Assembly: GCA_944324285.1 (NCBI GenBank)
Contig: CALUVR010000006.1
Coordinates: 1 to 64,000, forward strand
Length of the DNA stretch: 64,000 nt
Source: Candidatus Gastranaerophilales bacterium
GTDB lineage: Bacteria; Cyanobacteriota; Vampirovibrionia; Gastranaerophilales; Gastranaerophilaceae
Reading direction: 5' to 3'
Shown here: one piece after another, positions 49,173-57,843 of the stretch
Layout of the letters: the number at the start of each line of letters is the position of its first letter
Position numbering within the stretch: the stretch's first letter is position 1
The notes under the pieces: model-generated
The model's input: only the letters and a program-made list of their open reading frames with translations
The model's database searches: none
What the model was told of the DNA's origin: nothing
Position numbers and translations under genes: made by a program

Positions 49173-51098
49173 ATGAAAAAGAAAGTTATTGCATATCTGC
49201 ACACACACTGGGATAGAGAATGGTACAGAGAGTTTGAAGTTTTCAGACTAAGACTTTTAAGAGTTTTTGATAACGTTCTTGAAATGCTTGAAAACGCTTC
49301 AATTCCTTGTTTTTATTTTGACGGACAGGTTGCGGCGCTTCTTGATTATCTTGAATTAAGACCTGAAAAAGAACATCAGGTCAGAAAATTTATCAAAGAG
49401 AAAAAACTATTTATCGGACCTTTTTATACACTTGTGGATGAACTTTTAACCGATAGAACAGCTTTTAAAAAAAATCTTGAAATCGGGCTTAAAATCTCAC
49501 GGGATTTCGGATGTGAAGATTTTATCGGATACCTTGCTGATACCTTCGGGCACAGCAAAAATATCCCGCCAATCTTAAAAGAATTTGGTATTGATAAATG
49601 TATGGTCTGGCGCGGATGCGGGGATATTCCGTCTGAATTCAAATTTAATGGAGTTGATACTGTTAATCTTATCCGCGGGTATTTTATGGACATTTTTTCA
49701 GCCCCGATGACAATTGAACAAAAAGCAGAATGGATGAAAGGAAACCTTGATAAAATCGCCGCAAAATCATCAAATGTTCTTTTGCTTCCTATAGGCGCCG
49801 ACCATCTTGGTGTTGAACCCGACATCGCAGATCAGATAGAAAAAGTTAACGGGCTTTTAGACGATTACAAAATAACTCTCGGCTCCCCGTTTGATTATTT
49901 CGAACTTGTAAAAGATAATTTTAAAAATTTCGAGTGGAACGACGAACTCCGTGACAATTCAAAAACCTTCATCCTGCCCGGAAGCTATTCTGCCAGAACG
50001 AAAATCAAACAGCTTAATACTGAGGCTATATACAGGCTTGATTTTGCAAACCGGATACAAAAACACTACGGCTCAAGGTACGACAGCGTAATTGAATATG
50101 CCTATAAACTACTATTACAAAATCAGGCACACGACGGAATTTGCGGCTGTTCAACCGATGCAGTCCATAGAGAAAACATCACCCGCTACGAAAAAATTCT
50201 TCAAATAGCGAATACTATTGTTGAAGAATTAAGATTAAAGCATAATTTTAAAACTCCTGTAATAGAAAGCCCGACACCATTAGAAGGCTACGAAATCATA
50301 GAAACGCATAAAGGCTTTGATAATAAAATTCTGTATGATACACAAAAAATTCCTGTAACAGAGGATTTGACAGACATTTATACATTACGCAAAAAGCCTG
50401 AAAGCCTTACAAATATTAATTTACAAATAAAAGACGTTAAACTCTTCGCCGGTAATATTCAAATAGAATTTGTCCGCCGCGACGATCTTGGCGACACTTA
50501 TAACTTTGCGCCGCGTGAGGATGATTACGGCGAAGTTGCGAAAGTATTTGAAATTAGCGATAACACAATCAAAACAAGCTTTTTCAACGTCGAATTCTAC
50601 AAAACCGAAACCCTTATTAATTTTAAAATTAAATGGAATAATAATTTAACGGATAAACTCTGGCAGGTTAGGTTTAGCCTTAAAAAACCTGTTACTGAAA
50701 CATTTTCGGAAGATATGAATTCAATAATCAAGCGAAAATTTGACCCTGATTACGACATGCGTAAAAACCTTCCGAAAACCCGCGGTATTGAAACAAAATC
50801 CAACTTTGCTCCGATGCAGAGATATGTGGGTGCGCATGGGTTCGGAATTATCACAAAAGGACTCACAGAATATGAAGTATTCCAAAATTCGCTTGCAATA
50901 ACAATTTTACGCAGCACCGGAATTATTTCAAACCCGAAAAATCCTGCCCGTTCAACCCCTGCAGGTCCGCCGCTTCCGGTGCCTGAAGCACAGCAGATAG
51001 GACCAAACACTGCAGAATTTTCTATAGGATTTTTCTCTCCGGAAGAAGCTGAAAACAGAATTTTAGAAGTCTTTCCTCAGGCTGTTTTTGAGGATTAG
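49173..51098 (+). CDS. glycoside hydrolase family 38 (alpha-mannosidase type)
   Basis: 641 aa. HTHWDREW at 10-17 contains zinc ligands (His10/His12, Asp14) and LADTFGHS holds the nucleophile Asp123, as in GH38. The HDGICGCSTDAVH string later supplies another zinc histidine. It lacks most of the usual C-terminal beta-sandwich (family members are often 850-1000 aa), ending in a short FSIGFFSPEEAENRI segment. Without a signal peptide it works in the cytoplasm, on imported or self-made mannosides. Confidence 0.88.
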   Translation: MKKKVIAYLHTHWDREWYREFEVFRLRLLRVFDNVLEMLENASIPCFYFDGQVAALLDYLELRPEKEHQVRKFIKEKKLFIGPFYTLVDELLTDRTAFKKNLEIGLKISRDFGCEDFIGYLADTFGHSKNIPPILKEFGIDKCMVWRGCGDIPSEFKFNGVDTVNLIRGYFMDIFSAPMTIEQKAEWMKGNLDKIAAKSSNVLLLPIGADHLGVEPDIADQIEKVNGLLDDYKITLGSPFDYFELVKDNFKNFEWNDELRDNSKTFILPGSYSARTKIKQLNTEAIYRLDFANRIQKHYGSRYDSVIEYAYKLLLQNQAHDGICGCSTDAVHRENITRYEKILQIANTIVEELRLKHNFKTPVIESPTPLEGYEIIETHKGFDNKILYDTQKIPVTEDLTDIYTLRKKPESLTNINLQIKDVKLFAGNIQIEFVRRDDLGDTYNFAPREDDYGEVAKVFEISDNTIKTSFFNVEFYKTETLINFKIKWNNNLTDKLWQVRFSLKKPVTETFSEDMNSIIKRKFDPDYDMRKNLPKTRGIETKSNFAPMQRYVGAHGFGIITKGLTEYEVFQNSLAITILRSTGIISNPKNPARSTPAGPPLPVPEAQQIGPNTAEFSIGFFSPEEAENRILEVFPQAVFED

Positions 51099-51125
51099 TG
51101 TTAAGAAGTGTAAAGAAATAATGTT

Positions 51126-51302
51126 GATATAGCAATTATATATTCCAAAAATACTTTATTAATATGTAAACAATATCGATTAAATAAACACGAGACATAA
51201 AACACACACTTACTAACTACACTACCTACTACACACTAACCTTCTACACACACGAGGAATTACAAAAAGAATTCCAAACTCTATCGAAAGATAGGGTTTT
51301 TT
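51126..51302 (+). ncRNA. twin small RNA unit A
   Basis: First copy of a ~177-bp unit duplicated 229 bp downstream. Order: box AAAAATACTTTAT (51147), 16-mer ATTAAATAAACACGAG (51179-51194), a ~55-nt stretch of almost only A, C and T, hairpin GGAATT/AATTCC (51256-51275), and terminator ACTCTATC-GAAA-GATAGGGT plus T-run (51276-51302). No open frame has a ribosome site. Transcript start unknown. Confidence 0.6.
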
Positions 51303-51354
51303 ATTATGTTTATTTTTGAAATCATTCTATTACGAAATGTAACAAAATAAATCA

Positions 51355-51531
51355 GATATAGCAATTATATACTTCAAAAATACTTTACTTATATGTAAGC
51401 AATATCGATTAAATAAACACGAGACATAAAACACACACTTACTACTACACTACCTACTACACACTAACCTTCTACACACACGAGGAATTACAAAAAAGAA
51501 TTCCAAAACTCTATTGAAAAATAGAGTTTTT
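51355..51531 (+). ncRNA. twin small RNA unit B
   Basis: Second copy, highly similar to unit A including box (51376), 16-mer (51408-51423), A/C/T-rich stretch and hairpin. The terminator reads ACTCTATT-GAAA-AATAGAGT. Relative to A, the loop-closing pair changed from C-G to T-A and a T-G wobble became T-A, so both versions keep the stem. This supports function as RNA. glnA starts 180 bp downstream. Confidence 0.6.
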
Positions 51532-51640
51532 CTTTTTTATGCCAAAATTTTACAATATTTTTGCTATTATTAATAAAAAAATCAGCCATTAAGCAATACG
51601 TCAAAACCCGCGTCTTTATACATTCTTAATATGTAAGTGC

Positions 51641-51669
51641 TTGACCTTTTTTGAAAAAAGTATTCTAAT
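51641..51669 (+). promoter_or_regulatory. glnA promoter
   Basis: TTGACC (51641-51646), 17 bp, TCTAAT (51664-51669). TTAATATGTAAG directly upstream (51626-51637) resembles the sequence after the AAAAATACTTTAT boxes in both twin units, suggesting common control. No canonical NtcA site (GTA-N8-TAC) is visible. Confidence 0.55.
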
Positions 51670-51710
51670 AAGATACGTGGAATATTTTTACAAAGAAGAA
51701 AGAGGACTAC

Positions 51711-53075
51711 ATGAAAGAATTTATGCACACAAGACTCGACAACAAAGAGTTTACCAATGACGAAATCAAAAGCTTGATAAAAGAATACAATATCAAGTTT
51801 ATTAAATTACAATTTGTCGACATAAACGGTCAGGTTAAAAATATGACCATTCCGTCGCAGCACATCGAAAAAGCATTGAATAATGAAATCATGTTAGACG
51901 GTTCTTCTATTAAAGGTTTCAGAAGTATTGAAACTTCCGATATGTTTTTCCACCCTGACAAAAACTCTTTCCAGATTTTACCGTGGAGAGAACACGACGG
52001 AATACATTCCGCAAGATTAATCTGCGATATTTATAATGCGGATGGCACTCCGTTTGAAGGCTGCCCTAGATGTAACTTAAAAAGAGTTATGAAAGAAGCG
52101 GAAAAAATGGGATTTTCCATGAACGTAGGACCTGAAGCGGAATTTTTCCTGTTTGCAAAAGATAAAGACGGAAATGTGACAACTACGACCCAAGATAGAG
52201 CAGGATACTATGATGTAGGTCCTGAAGATTTGGGTGAAGATGTGAGAGCGGATATTGTTCTTACGCTCCAGGAAATGGGATTTGATATTGAAGCATCCCA
52301 CCATGAAGTTGCAGACGGACAGCATGAAGTTGATTTCAGATACGCGGATATTCTAACTGCGGCTGATAACGTTGCTACTTTCAAGATTGCAGTGAGGGCA
52401 ATTGCGGCAAAACATAATCTCCACGCAACATTTATGCCGAAACCTATATATGGAATTAACGGTTCCGGCATGCACTGTAACGTTTCGCTATTTAAAGACG
52501 GCAAAAACGCGTTTTATGATGAAAAAGCAGAATACCAGCTTTCAGATGTTGCGAAATATTCTATCGGCGGTATGTTAAAACACGTCAAAAGTATTACGGC
52601 AATCCTCAACCCGACTGTCAACAGCTATAAAAGACTTGTTCCGGGGTATGAAGCACCGGTCTATCTTGCGTGGTCTTTAGCAAACAGAAGTGCTCTTTTA
52701 AGGGTCCCGGCAAAACGCGGAAACGCAACAAGAGTGGAACTTCGCTCCCCTGATCCTGCCTGCAACCCGTATTTAGCATTTGCGGCAATCCTAGAAGCCT
52801 GCCTTGACGGAGTCAGAAACAAAATTGATCCGCCGGCTCCTGTTGAAAGCAACATTTATAAGTTAACAACAAAAGAACGCAAAAAACAGAGAATTGATTC
52901 CCTTCCGGGAAGTCTTGCAGAAGCACTCGATTTGATGGATAAATCATTAGTCGGACGCGCAGCACTCGGAGAACACGCGTTTAATGAATTTATGTCCGCC
53001 AAGAAAAAAGAATGGGATTCCTTTAGAACCTACGTTTCGCAGTGGGAAATCGACAGATATCTTGAAAGATATTAA
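51711..53075 (+). CDS. glnA: glutamine synthetase, type I
   Basis: 454 aa. DINGQVKNMTIP and MLDGSSIKGF start the beta-grasp domain. NVGPEAEFFLF and HHEVADGQHEVDFRY carry metal ligands, NGSGMHCNVSLF is the active-site loop, and KRGNATRVELRSPDPACNPYLA follows. The short length and NIYKLTTKERKK in place of an adenylylation tyrosine loop fit the GSI-alpha branch controlled by feedback rather than adenylylation. GAGGA before the ATG. Strong terminator after. Confidence 0.95.
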   Translation: MKEFMHTRLDNKEFTNDEIKSLIKEYNIKFIKLQFVDINGQVKNMTIPSQHIEKALNNEIMLDGSSIKGFRSIETSDMFFHPDKNSFQILPWREHDGIHSARLICDIYNADGTPFEGCPRCNLKRVMKEAEKMGFSMNVGPEAEFFLFAKDKDGNVTTTTQDRAGYYDVGPEDLGEDVRADIVLTLQEMGFDIEASHHEVADGQHEVDFRYADILTAADNVATFKIAVRAIAAKHNLHATFMPKPIYGINGSGMHCNVSLFKDGKNAFYDEKAEYQLSDVAKYSIGGMLKHVKSITAILNPTVNSYKRLVPGYEAPVYLAWSLANRSALLRVPAKRGNATRVELRSPDPACNPYLAFAAILEACLDGVRNKIDPPAPVESNIYKLTTKERKKQRIDSLPGSLAEALDLMDKSLVGRAALGEHAFNEFMSAKKKEWDSFRTYVSQWEIDRYLERY

Positions 53076-53082
53076 ACAGATT

Positions 53083-53117
53083 AAAAAGCCTCTCATAAAA
53101 ATGAGAGGCTTTTTTTA
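53083..53117. terminator. bidirectional terminator glnA / prepilin 4
   Basis: AAAAAGCCTCTCAT-AAAA-ATGAGAGGCTTTTT with T-run on both strands; its right edge overlaps the prepilin stop. Confidence 0.88.
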
Positions 53118-53768
53118 AAGCCACGGATAATCCTCAGGAATTTTCCAGCCGTTTTGTTCAATCAACGCAGCACATCCCCAACGTTCCCCTTTATTCGCAG
53201 AGTAACACTGATTTTTTAAGCCTTTTTCGGAGCCACCTGAATAACATGGAACAACCATTTCCTTATCACTCAGATATAAAAATAAAAACTGATTAATTCC
53301 GTCATACTGCCCATAGTCACATTTGGAATAATCTAAACAGAAGAAAATATACATATTTGCCCTATCAGGAAATTCCTCTGACGGAGATGAAAAATAGCTG
53401 TTAAATCCGCTGCCGTCTAAAAAGGCTACTCTATAGTATGCACTATCTTTTTCTGGACCTTCTTCTTTTAGCAGTTTAATATATTTTGTTATATAGGTTT
53501 TATACCACTCCGTGATATAAGCACTGTTGTTTGCCTCTGTTCCGAATTGATTTTCCAGCGGGATTTCGCCATATTCAGCAATGGAGGATTTTATTGCCTG
53601 ATTCATAATCGAATAAAATTTTTCAAGCTTTGTTGCGACAACCTGCCTTCTATACTTTTTGATAACTGTCGGCAGGGTCATCGCAGCAACAACGCCAATT
53701 ATCCCAAGCGTTATAAGAACCTCTGCCAGCGTAAAACCAGATTTAAATGAATTTTCTACAGGTGCCAT
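53115..53768 (-). CDS. type IV prepilin-like protein (pair 3)
   Basis: 217 aa. KSG|FTLAEVLITLGIIGVVAAM is a full prepilin signal (Gly at the cut, Glu5), preceded by an 11-residue leader. The globular part is Tyr/Ser-rich with cysteines CLDYSKC, PCYSGG, NQCY and WGCA. It is related to prepilin 1 (YRRQVVATKLEKFYSIMNQAI against NNKVVETRLKKFYSSINQAI-like region). GGAG 5 nt before the ATG. Divergent from an XRE gene across a 63-bp gap with two palindromes. Confidence 0.85.
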   Translation of the reverse strand: MAPVENSFKSGFTLAEVLITLGIIGVVAAMTLPTVIKKYRRQVVATKLEKFYSIMNQAIKSSIAEYGEIPLENQFGTEANNSAYITEWYKTYITKYIKLLKEEGPEKDSAYYRVAFLDGSGFNSYFSSPSEEFPDRANMYIFFCLDYSKCDYGQYDGINQFLFLYLSDKEMVVPCYSGGSEKGLKNQCYSANKGERWGCAALIEQNGWKIPEDYPWL

Positions 53769-53781
53769 ATTTTCTCCTATA

Positions 53782-53813
53782 TGTCACTAATAGTGACAGT
53801 CACTACCAGTAAC
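53782..53813. promoter_or_regulatory. double palindromic operator, pair 3
   Basis: TGTCACTAATAGTGACA (53782-53798) is a perfect 17-bp palindrome with 7-bp arms. GTCACTACCAGTAAC (53799-53813) is a second, slightly imperfect one, 16 bp centre to centre. They fill the gap between the prepilin and XRE genes, as phage-type operators do. Confidence 0.78.
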
Positions 53814-53831
53814 ATATCATAGAATAAAATT

Positions 53832-54089
53832 ATGTGCAAGGATTTTAAAAAAGCATTAGGACAAAATTTGCGAAAAATCCGGACGGGCAAAGCGTTAACA
53901 CAGGAATACCTGTCGCTGGAATCGGGAATTTCCCGTTCACATATCGCAATGATTGAGGCAGGAAAACGTGATGTTACCATAAGCGCATTGTTTAAAATTT
54001 CGCGGGCAATGAATGTTACGCTTGGTGAAATTTTGGACTTTGATAATTTAGATGATTATAAATTTGACGTTGAAGAACTGTATAAATAA
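53832..54089 (+). CDS. XRE-family HTH regulator (pair 3)
   Basis: 85 aa. LGQNLRKIRTGKALTQEYLSLES is helix 1-2, with recognition helix GISRSHIAMIEAGKRD, then RAMNVTLGEILDF and a short acidic tail. No Shine-Dalgarno; TAGAAT (53820-53825) ends exactly 6 nt before the ATG, so the mRNA is likely leaderless, like many repressors. It probably binds the adjacent double palindrome and controls itself and the prepilin. Confidence 0.86.
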   Translation: MCKDFKKALGQNLRKIRTGKALTQEYLSLESGISRSHIAMIEAGKRDVTISALFKISRAMNVTLGEILDFDNLDDYKFDVEELYK

Positions 54090-54092
54090 TTT

Positions 54093-55358
54093 CTAGAGTC
54101 CGTTAAGGTAGTCTGTTAATTCCCTCATTGAATAAATATTTTGAATTACAAAGAATTCTTTGCCGGTTTTATCTTTTACGTAAGAAAGCGTCTTGCCGTC
54201 AAGAAAATCTTCGCTATAAGGTCTGAGCATTACAGAAGGGATTACGACAAAATCACCGGATTTATCTTTCAGAGCGGCAATCAAATCGTCAGTTGTAATT
54301 AAGCCCGCAACAGTAATATTCTGCCCCCAGTAATTTGATTTGACTGGAACGACTTCCGTTGTAAGATTTTTGATTTTAGAAAGTTTTTTACAAATTTCAT
54401 CAAGGGCGGTTTTGGCAGCATAAGAGGTTGCAAAAATAATTTTCAACGGCTTTTTGACCGCGCTTGGAAGTTTTAGGGCTTTAAAATCCTCCAGCAGGCA
54501 TCTTATTGAACCTACACCGTCTTCTAACTGCGAAAAGTTTCCATAGTATTTCGCCGGCGGAATTTCTCGCTCTGCCAGAAGAAAAAATTCATCCGAGCAG
54601 CAAACTCTTTTGTATTTTGAAGCGATTTCAAGGGTTTCTACAGCGCATGTCTTATCTACCTGTTTTAAATTCTCAGTACGAAACTGTGTAACCCCGACAG
54701 GGACTATCGCAACGGATAAAACAGTATTTTTCAATTCCGCAAGGTCTGATAATGTCCGCTCAAGTTCCGCGCCGTCATTATACCCAGGACACAGCACAAT
54801 CTGCGCGTGAAACGGGATTTTATTCTTCCTGAACCATTTTAAATTTTCTAAAGCCTTGCCGGCATTCGGGTTTCTAAGCATTTTTGAGCGCAGTTCAGGA
54901 TTTGTCGTGTGAACTGAAACATAAAAAGGTCCGAGGTGCATTCTCTTGATACGCTCCTTATCTTTTTCCGTAAGGTTGGTGAGCGTAATATAGGTTCCCT
55001 GCAAATAAGAAAGCCTGTAATCATCGTCTTTTACGTAAAGAGTTTCCCGCAAGCCTTTCGGCTGCTGGTCTACAAAGCAGAAAATACATTTATTCAAACA
55101 AGGTTTTACCCTGTCGAACACAGCACTTTCAAATACGATACCCAGATCCTCATCGTAATCCTTTTCAAGTTCAATAACTTCAATATCCCCGCTTTTCTTT
55201 TTAACCTCAAGCGTCAGAAAATCACTTTTGCAAAAGAAATTGTAATCAATCATATCCTGCATTTTGTTTTCGTCGATAGATACAATTTCGTCGCCTGATT
55301 CAATTCCGAGTTCTTCCGCAATAGAACCTTCCAGAACTTTATTAACTATTGCGCTCAT
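54093..55358 (-). CDS. DUF512 PDZ/radical-SAM-like iron-sulfur protein
   Basis: 421 aa. An N-terminal PDZ-like domain (VLEGSIAEELGIESGDEIVSID) leads into PCLNKCIFCFVDQQPKG, with cysteines 87, 91 and 94 as a CxxxCxxC cluster motif. YITLTNLTEKDKERI and HAQIVLCPGYNDG belong to the radical-SAM-like barrel, and the C-terminal half is DUF512. This is the family described as a cyanobacterial iron-sulfur oxidoreductase; the reaction is unknown. The ATG lies inside the PadR-like gene (17-bp overlap). TTG 55370 is an alternative start. Confidence 0.87.
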   Translation of the reverse strand: MSAIVNKVLEGSIAEELGIESGDEIVSIDENKMQDMIDYNFFCKSDFLTLEVKKKSGDIEVIELEKDYDEDLGIVFESAVFDRVKPCLNKCIFCFVDQQPKGLRETLYVKDDDYRLSYLQGTYITLTNLTEKDKERIKRMHLGPFYVSVHTTNPELRSKMLRNPNAGKALENLKWFRKNKIPFHAQIVLCPGYNDGAELERTLSDLAELKNTVLSVAIVPVGVTQFRTENLKQVDKTCAVETLEIASKYKRVCCSDEFFLLAEREIPPAKYYGNFSQLEDGVGSIRCLLEDFKALKLPSAVKKPLKIIFATSYAAKTALDEICKKLSKIKNLTTEVVPVKSNYWGQNITVAGLITTDDLIAALKDKSGDFVVIPSVMLRPYSEDFLDGKTLSYVKDKTGKEFFVIQNIYSMRELTDYLNGL

Positions 55359-55866
55359 TATCTTTTTCAAACCCTTCTATAATTGTGATTAAATTTGAAT
55401 ACTCGCAAATCGTGTTATCTAAAAGAATTTTTTCGTAAAAATTCTTTTCCGTGTATTCATCATTCAAAATCTTTTCGGCACAGATTTTAAAACTCATTGC
55501 AAGAGATTTCAAATCAAAGAAAAGCTGTTTTTTTTCTTCATAATCTAAAAATTCTGCACATGAAAGCTTTATTTTGGCATTAGTAATAAATTGGACAGGA
55601 TTATCGCTCAATTTTTCCAGCGTGAGCCTTTTCAATTCCTGAAGCCCTTTTTTGGTTGCGAGATAATACACAGAAAGCTTGCCGCCGTCAGACATCATCT
55701 TGCGGGTTGAGAGAAAGTCATTGAATTCTAACCGCCGCAAAGCAGGCTTCAACGCGCCGAAACTCGGACGGGTATAAACCCCGAATTCACTTTCTATACC
55801 CTTTTGAATGGCATACATTGTGAATTCCCGTTTTGATACCATATATAAAATCAGCAAATCAATCAT
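55342..55866 (-). CDS. PadR-family transcriptional regulator
   Basis: 174 aa. LLILYMVSKREFTMYAIQKGIE and TRPSFGALKPALRRLEFNDFLS form the PadR winged helix (residues ~2-75), with a YYLATKKGLQEL wing. The C-terminal ~90 residues are helical, as in two-domain PadR proteins that dimerise. It lies in the blaI-like / unknown / padR / DUF512 unit. The Shine-Dalgarno is poor. The inducer and target are unknown; control of its own operon is the usual pattern. Confidence 0.78.
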   Translation of the reverse strand: MIDLLILYMVSKREFTMYAIQKGIESEFGVYTRPSFGALKPALRRLEFNDFLSTRKMMSDGGKLSVYYLATKKGLQELKRLTLEKLSDNPVQFITNAKIKLSCAEFLDYEEKKQLFFDLKSLAMSFKICAEKILNDEYTEKNFYEKILLDNTICEYSNLITIIEGFEKDNERNS

Positions 55867-55886
55867 AAATTTAAAATAGCATAAAT

Positions 55887-56255
55887 TTATTTAATATTCA
55901 AAAATCTCAAAAAACTTTTGACAGCACCTGCTTTATCATGCCTGTGCGGAACATTTGCCTCCGGATAATATTTTTCGTAATTTCTAATGATATTATCCGG
56001 AAGATTTTCGCCGCGCTCAAGCGTTTGGGAAATCATTTCGATATATTCATCCTGCTCTTCACGATACATAATATCACGGCGCCTCAAATCCTCATCCGCT
56101 TCATAATGCACAAGCGCATGGTATGCCGCCTCAATACTTTTATCGCCGGTATCAAACGGAAAATTTTTAACAGCCTCGCCAACGGTTAACGCTCCGATTA
56201 AAACTTTTCTGAGCAAAAGCGCAACGTACTCTCTGTTATTAAATTCGTCAGTCAT
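55887..56255 (-). CDS. conserved small protein of unknown function
   Basis: 122 aa, not recognised. Helical and charged, with YVALLLRKVLIGALTVGEAVKNFP near the start and an EAYHALVHYEADEDLRRRD-like acidic/basic middle; it ends in VKSFLRFLNIK. No signal or membrane segment. It has no ribosome site; the ATG follows the BlaI-like stop by 2 bp, so it is translated by coupling. Confidence 0.65.
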   Translation of the reverse strand: MTDEFNNREYVALLLRKVLIGALTVGEAVKNFPFDTGDKSIEAAYHALVHYEADEDLRRRDIMYREEQDEYIEMISQTLERGENLPDNIIRNYEKYYPEANVPHRHDKAGAVKSFLRFLNIK

Positions 56256-56257
56256 AA

Positions 56258-56596
56258 TTATATTACTAAATCAAATTCTTTTTCCACAAATCTGATAAGG
56301 CTTGCATAATCCGAATCAAAGAACTGCTCTGCAAGTTCTTTAACAGAATCCTTTGCCATTTCATGTCTATTCATTGTGGCTTTATAGAAGAATTTTTTAC
56401 CAACCTTATAACGCACAAGAATACTTTTCACGGTCAATCTGTCCATAACCGTTTTGATAGTAGTGTAAGCTCTTTCTATACCATTTTCTGATAAGTCGTC
56501 CACAACATCCTGAATAGAAATATCTCTATCCTCATACTCGGATGTCATTCGCCAAATTGAGTTTAAAATGTCAATTTCTAACTTACCGCACACCAT
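56258..56596 (-). CDS. BlaI/MecI/CopY-family repressor
   Basis: 112 aa. LEIDILNSIWRM starts the winged helix; ERAYTTIKTVMDRLTVKSILVRYKVGKKFFYKA is the recognition helix and wing with the T-T-I/V-x-T-V-x-x-R-L signature. The C-terminal part (AEQFFDSDYASLIRFVEKEF) forms the dimer. No BlaR1/MecR1 sensor protease is nearby, so the signal is unknown. AGAGGA before the ATG. First gene of the DUF512 unit. Confidence 0.85.
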   Translation of the reverse strand: MVCGKLEIDILNSIWRMTSEYEDRDISIQDVVDDLSENGIERAYTTIKTVMDRLTVKSILVRYKVGKKFFYKATMNRHEMAKDSVKELAEQFFDSDYASLIRFVEKEFDLVI

Positions 56597-56679
56597 ATAA
56601 TTCCTCTACTTTCTTTTCTGACTAACTACTAATATTGTAACATAACCTTTTGGAATTGCAAGCTGTTACTAATGTTTAT

Positions 56680-57837
56680 TTACAATTCCGCATCCAGAAT
56701 ATCCGGAACTTTTTTAAAACTGCTCCGTTTCGTTCTGACTTTATCATTTTTTTTCTTTGTTTTGGCTGAAACTTTTCTGTAAGCATTATCAATTGAGATT
56801 TTTGAAAGAGGCTTTCTCGTTCTTCTGTCATAAAAAGTCAGCCAGAACTTACGGTTAATATTATCCACTGCGAAGGATATATGCCCGACAACCTTATCCC
56901 CGGGTTTTATCTGCTTAAACATAAGCTTTGTATCACCGAAAATTGACGGTCGAAATATCGCGTTATAATCGTTTACAAGAGCCAAATCCAGACCTGAGAA
57001 TGTTTTATCCGACATGTTTGTAATCATAATTGTAAGAGTAATAGTATTAGCTTCACCGAAAGGATCTTCTTCATGCTTAATATCGCTTATCATAATATCA
57101 AGCCCGGGATAAAAAAGCTCATGCTGCATAAGGGCGGTTTCGCGATATACAGGGAGAGTGACAGAGGTATTAATCTTAACCTTTATCTCATCCCCCGGCG
57201 CGATTAAAACATCATGACCTTTTCTCATAAGGGCTGCACCAAGTCCTATTGCACCGCCTAAAGCGGCACCGCCTGCGAGAGTATAACCTTGAGATGCAAT
57301 AGCGGCTTCAAGTCCCAGCCAATTTAAAGCCAGAAAACCGCCTACCGCGCCGCCAGCAAGAGTATATCCCAAATCCTGCGCAACAATTTTTGACGTCTGA
57401 ACAACAGGATTAAGCTTTGTAGACATCCTGCCCTCTATCGGGATTTCCCTTCCGTCAGGCGTAATCAGATAATCAAAATCCAGCGAAATCTGAGCCGGTC
57501 GCCCTAGCCGTTTTGCTTCTTCTGTTTTTGAAATCCTTCCGTGCGCAATAGTTCCCTTAGGGATAAGTACGCCTGAATCTCCGGAAACATCATTTACTAC
57601 TTCTGCAAAAAACTCATCACCCTCTTCGTTTATGTTTGAATCCAATACTTGTGATACAGTCATGTGAATAACGTCAGACCGTTCAAGCTTTTCAACTTCG
57701 CCTGTGAAAAGTTCACTCTGGAGCTTCTGCAGTTGATCTGTTTTCTCGGCATGACCTTCAAAGACCGGATCTGCAAGTACAGGGGCATTAAGAAATAAAA
57801 AAGATATCAATATAAACGAAGATATAACTTTTTTCAT
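56680..57837 (-). CDS. secreted or envelope protein of unknown function
   Basis: 385 aa. Signal peptide MKKVISSFILISFLFLNAPVLA. A beta-rich part with VLIPKGTIAHGRISKTEEAKRLGRPAQISLDF recalls the beta-barrel of VirB10/TrbI-like proteins. In the middle, two Gly/Ala-rich hydrophobic stretches each begin YTLAGGA (about residues 140-205), able to insert in or span a membrane. The C-terminus is strongly basic (KTKKKNDKVRTKRSSFKK). TATAAT ends 6 nt before the ATG; no Shine-Dalgarno. Confidence 0.62.
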   Translation of the reverse strand: MKKVISSFILISFLFLNAPVLADPVFEGHAEKTDQLQKLQSELFTGEVEKLERSDVIHMTVSQVLDSNINEEGDEFFAEVVNDVSGDSGVLIPKGTIAHGRISKTEEAKRLGRPAQISLDFDYLITPDGREIPIEGRMSTKLNPVVQTSKIVAQDLGYTLAGGAVGGFLALNWLGLEAAIASQGYTLAGGAALGGAIGLGAALMRKGHDVLIAPGDEIKVKINTSVTLPVYRETALMQHELFYPGLDIMISDIKHEEDPFGEANTITLTIMITNMSDKTFSGLDLALVNDYNAIFRPSIFGDTKLMFKQIKPGDKVVGHISFAVDNINRKFWLTFYDRRTRKPLSKISIDNAYRKVSAKTKKKNDKVRTKRSSFKKVPDILDAEL

Positions 57838-57843
57838 AACAGC

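Noticed and set aside
51126-51531. Twin units considered as a CRISPR array
   Set aside because: Only two units of ~177 bp at 229-bp spacing; no short spacers, and each ends in an intrinsic terminator.
51626-51669. NtcA site at glnA
   Set aside because: GTA at 51633 is not followed by TAC at N8; the match is only partial, so no call was made.
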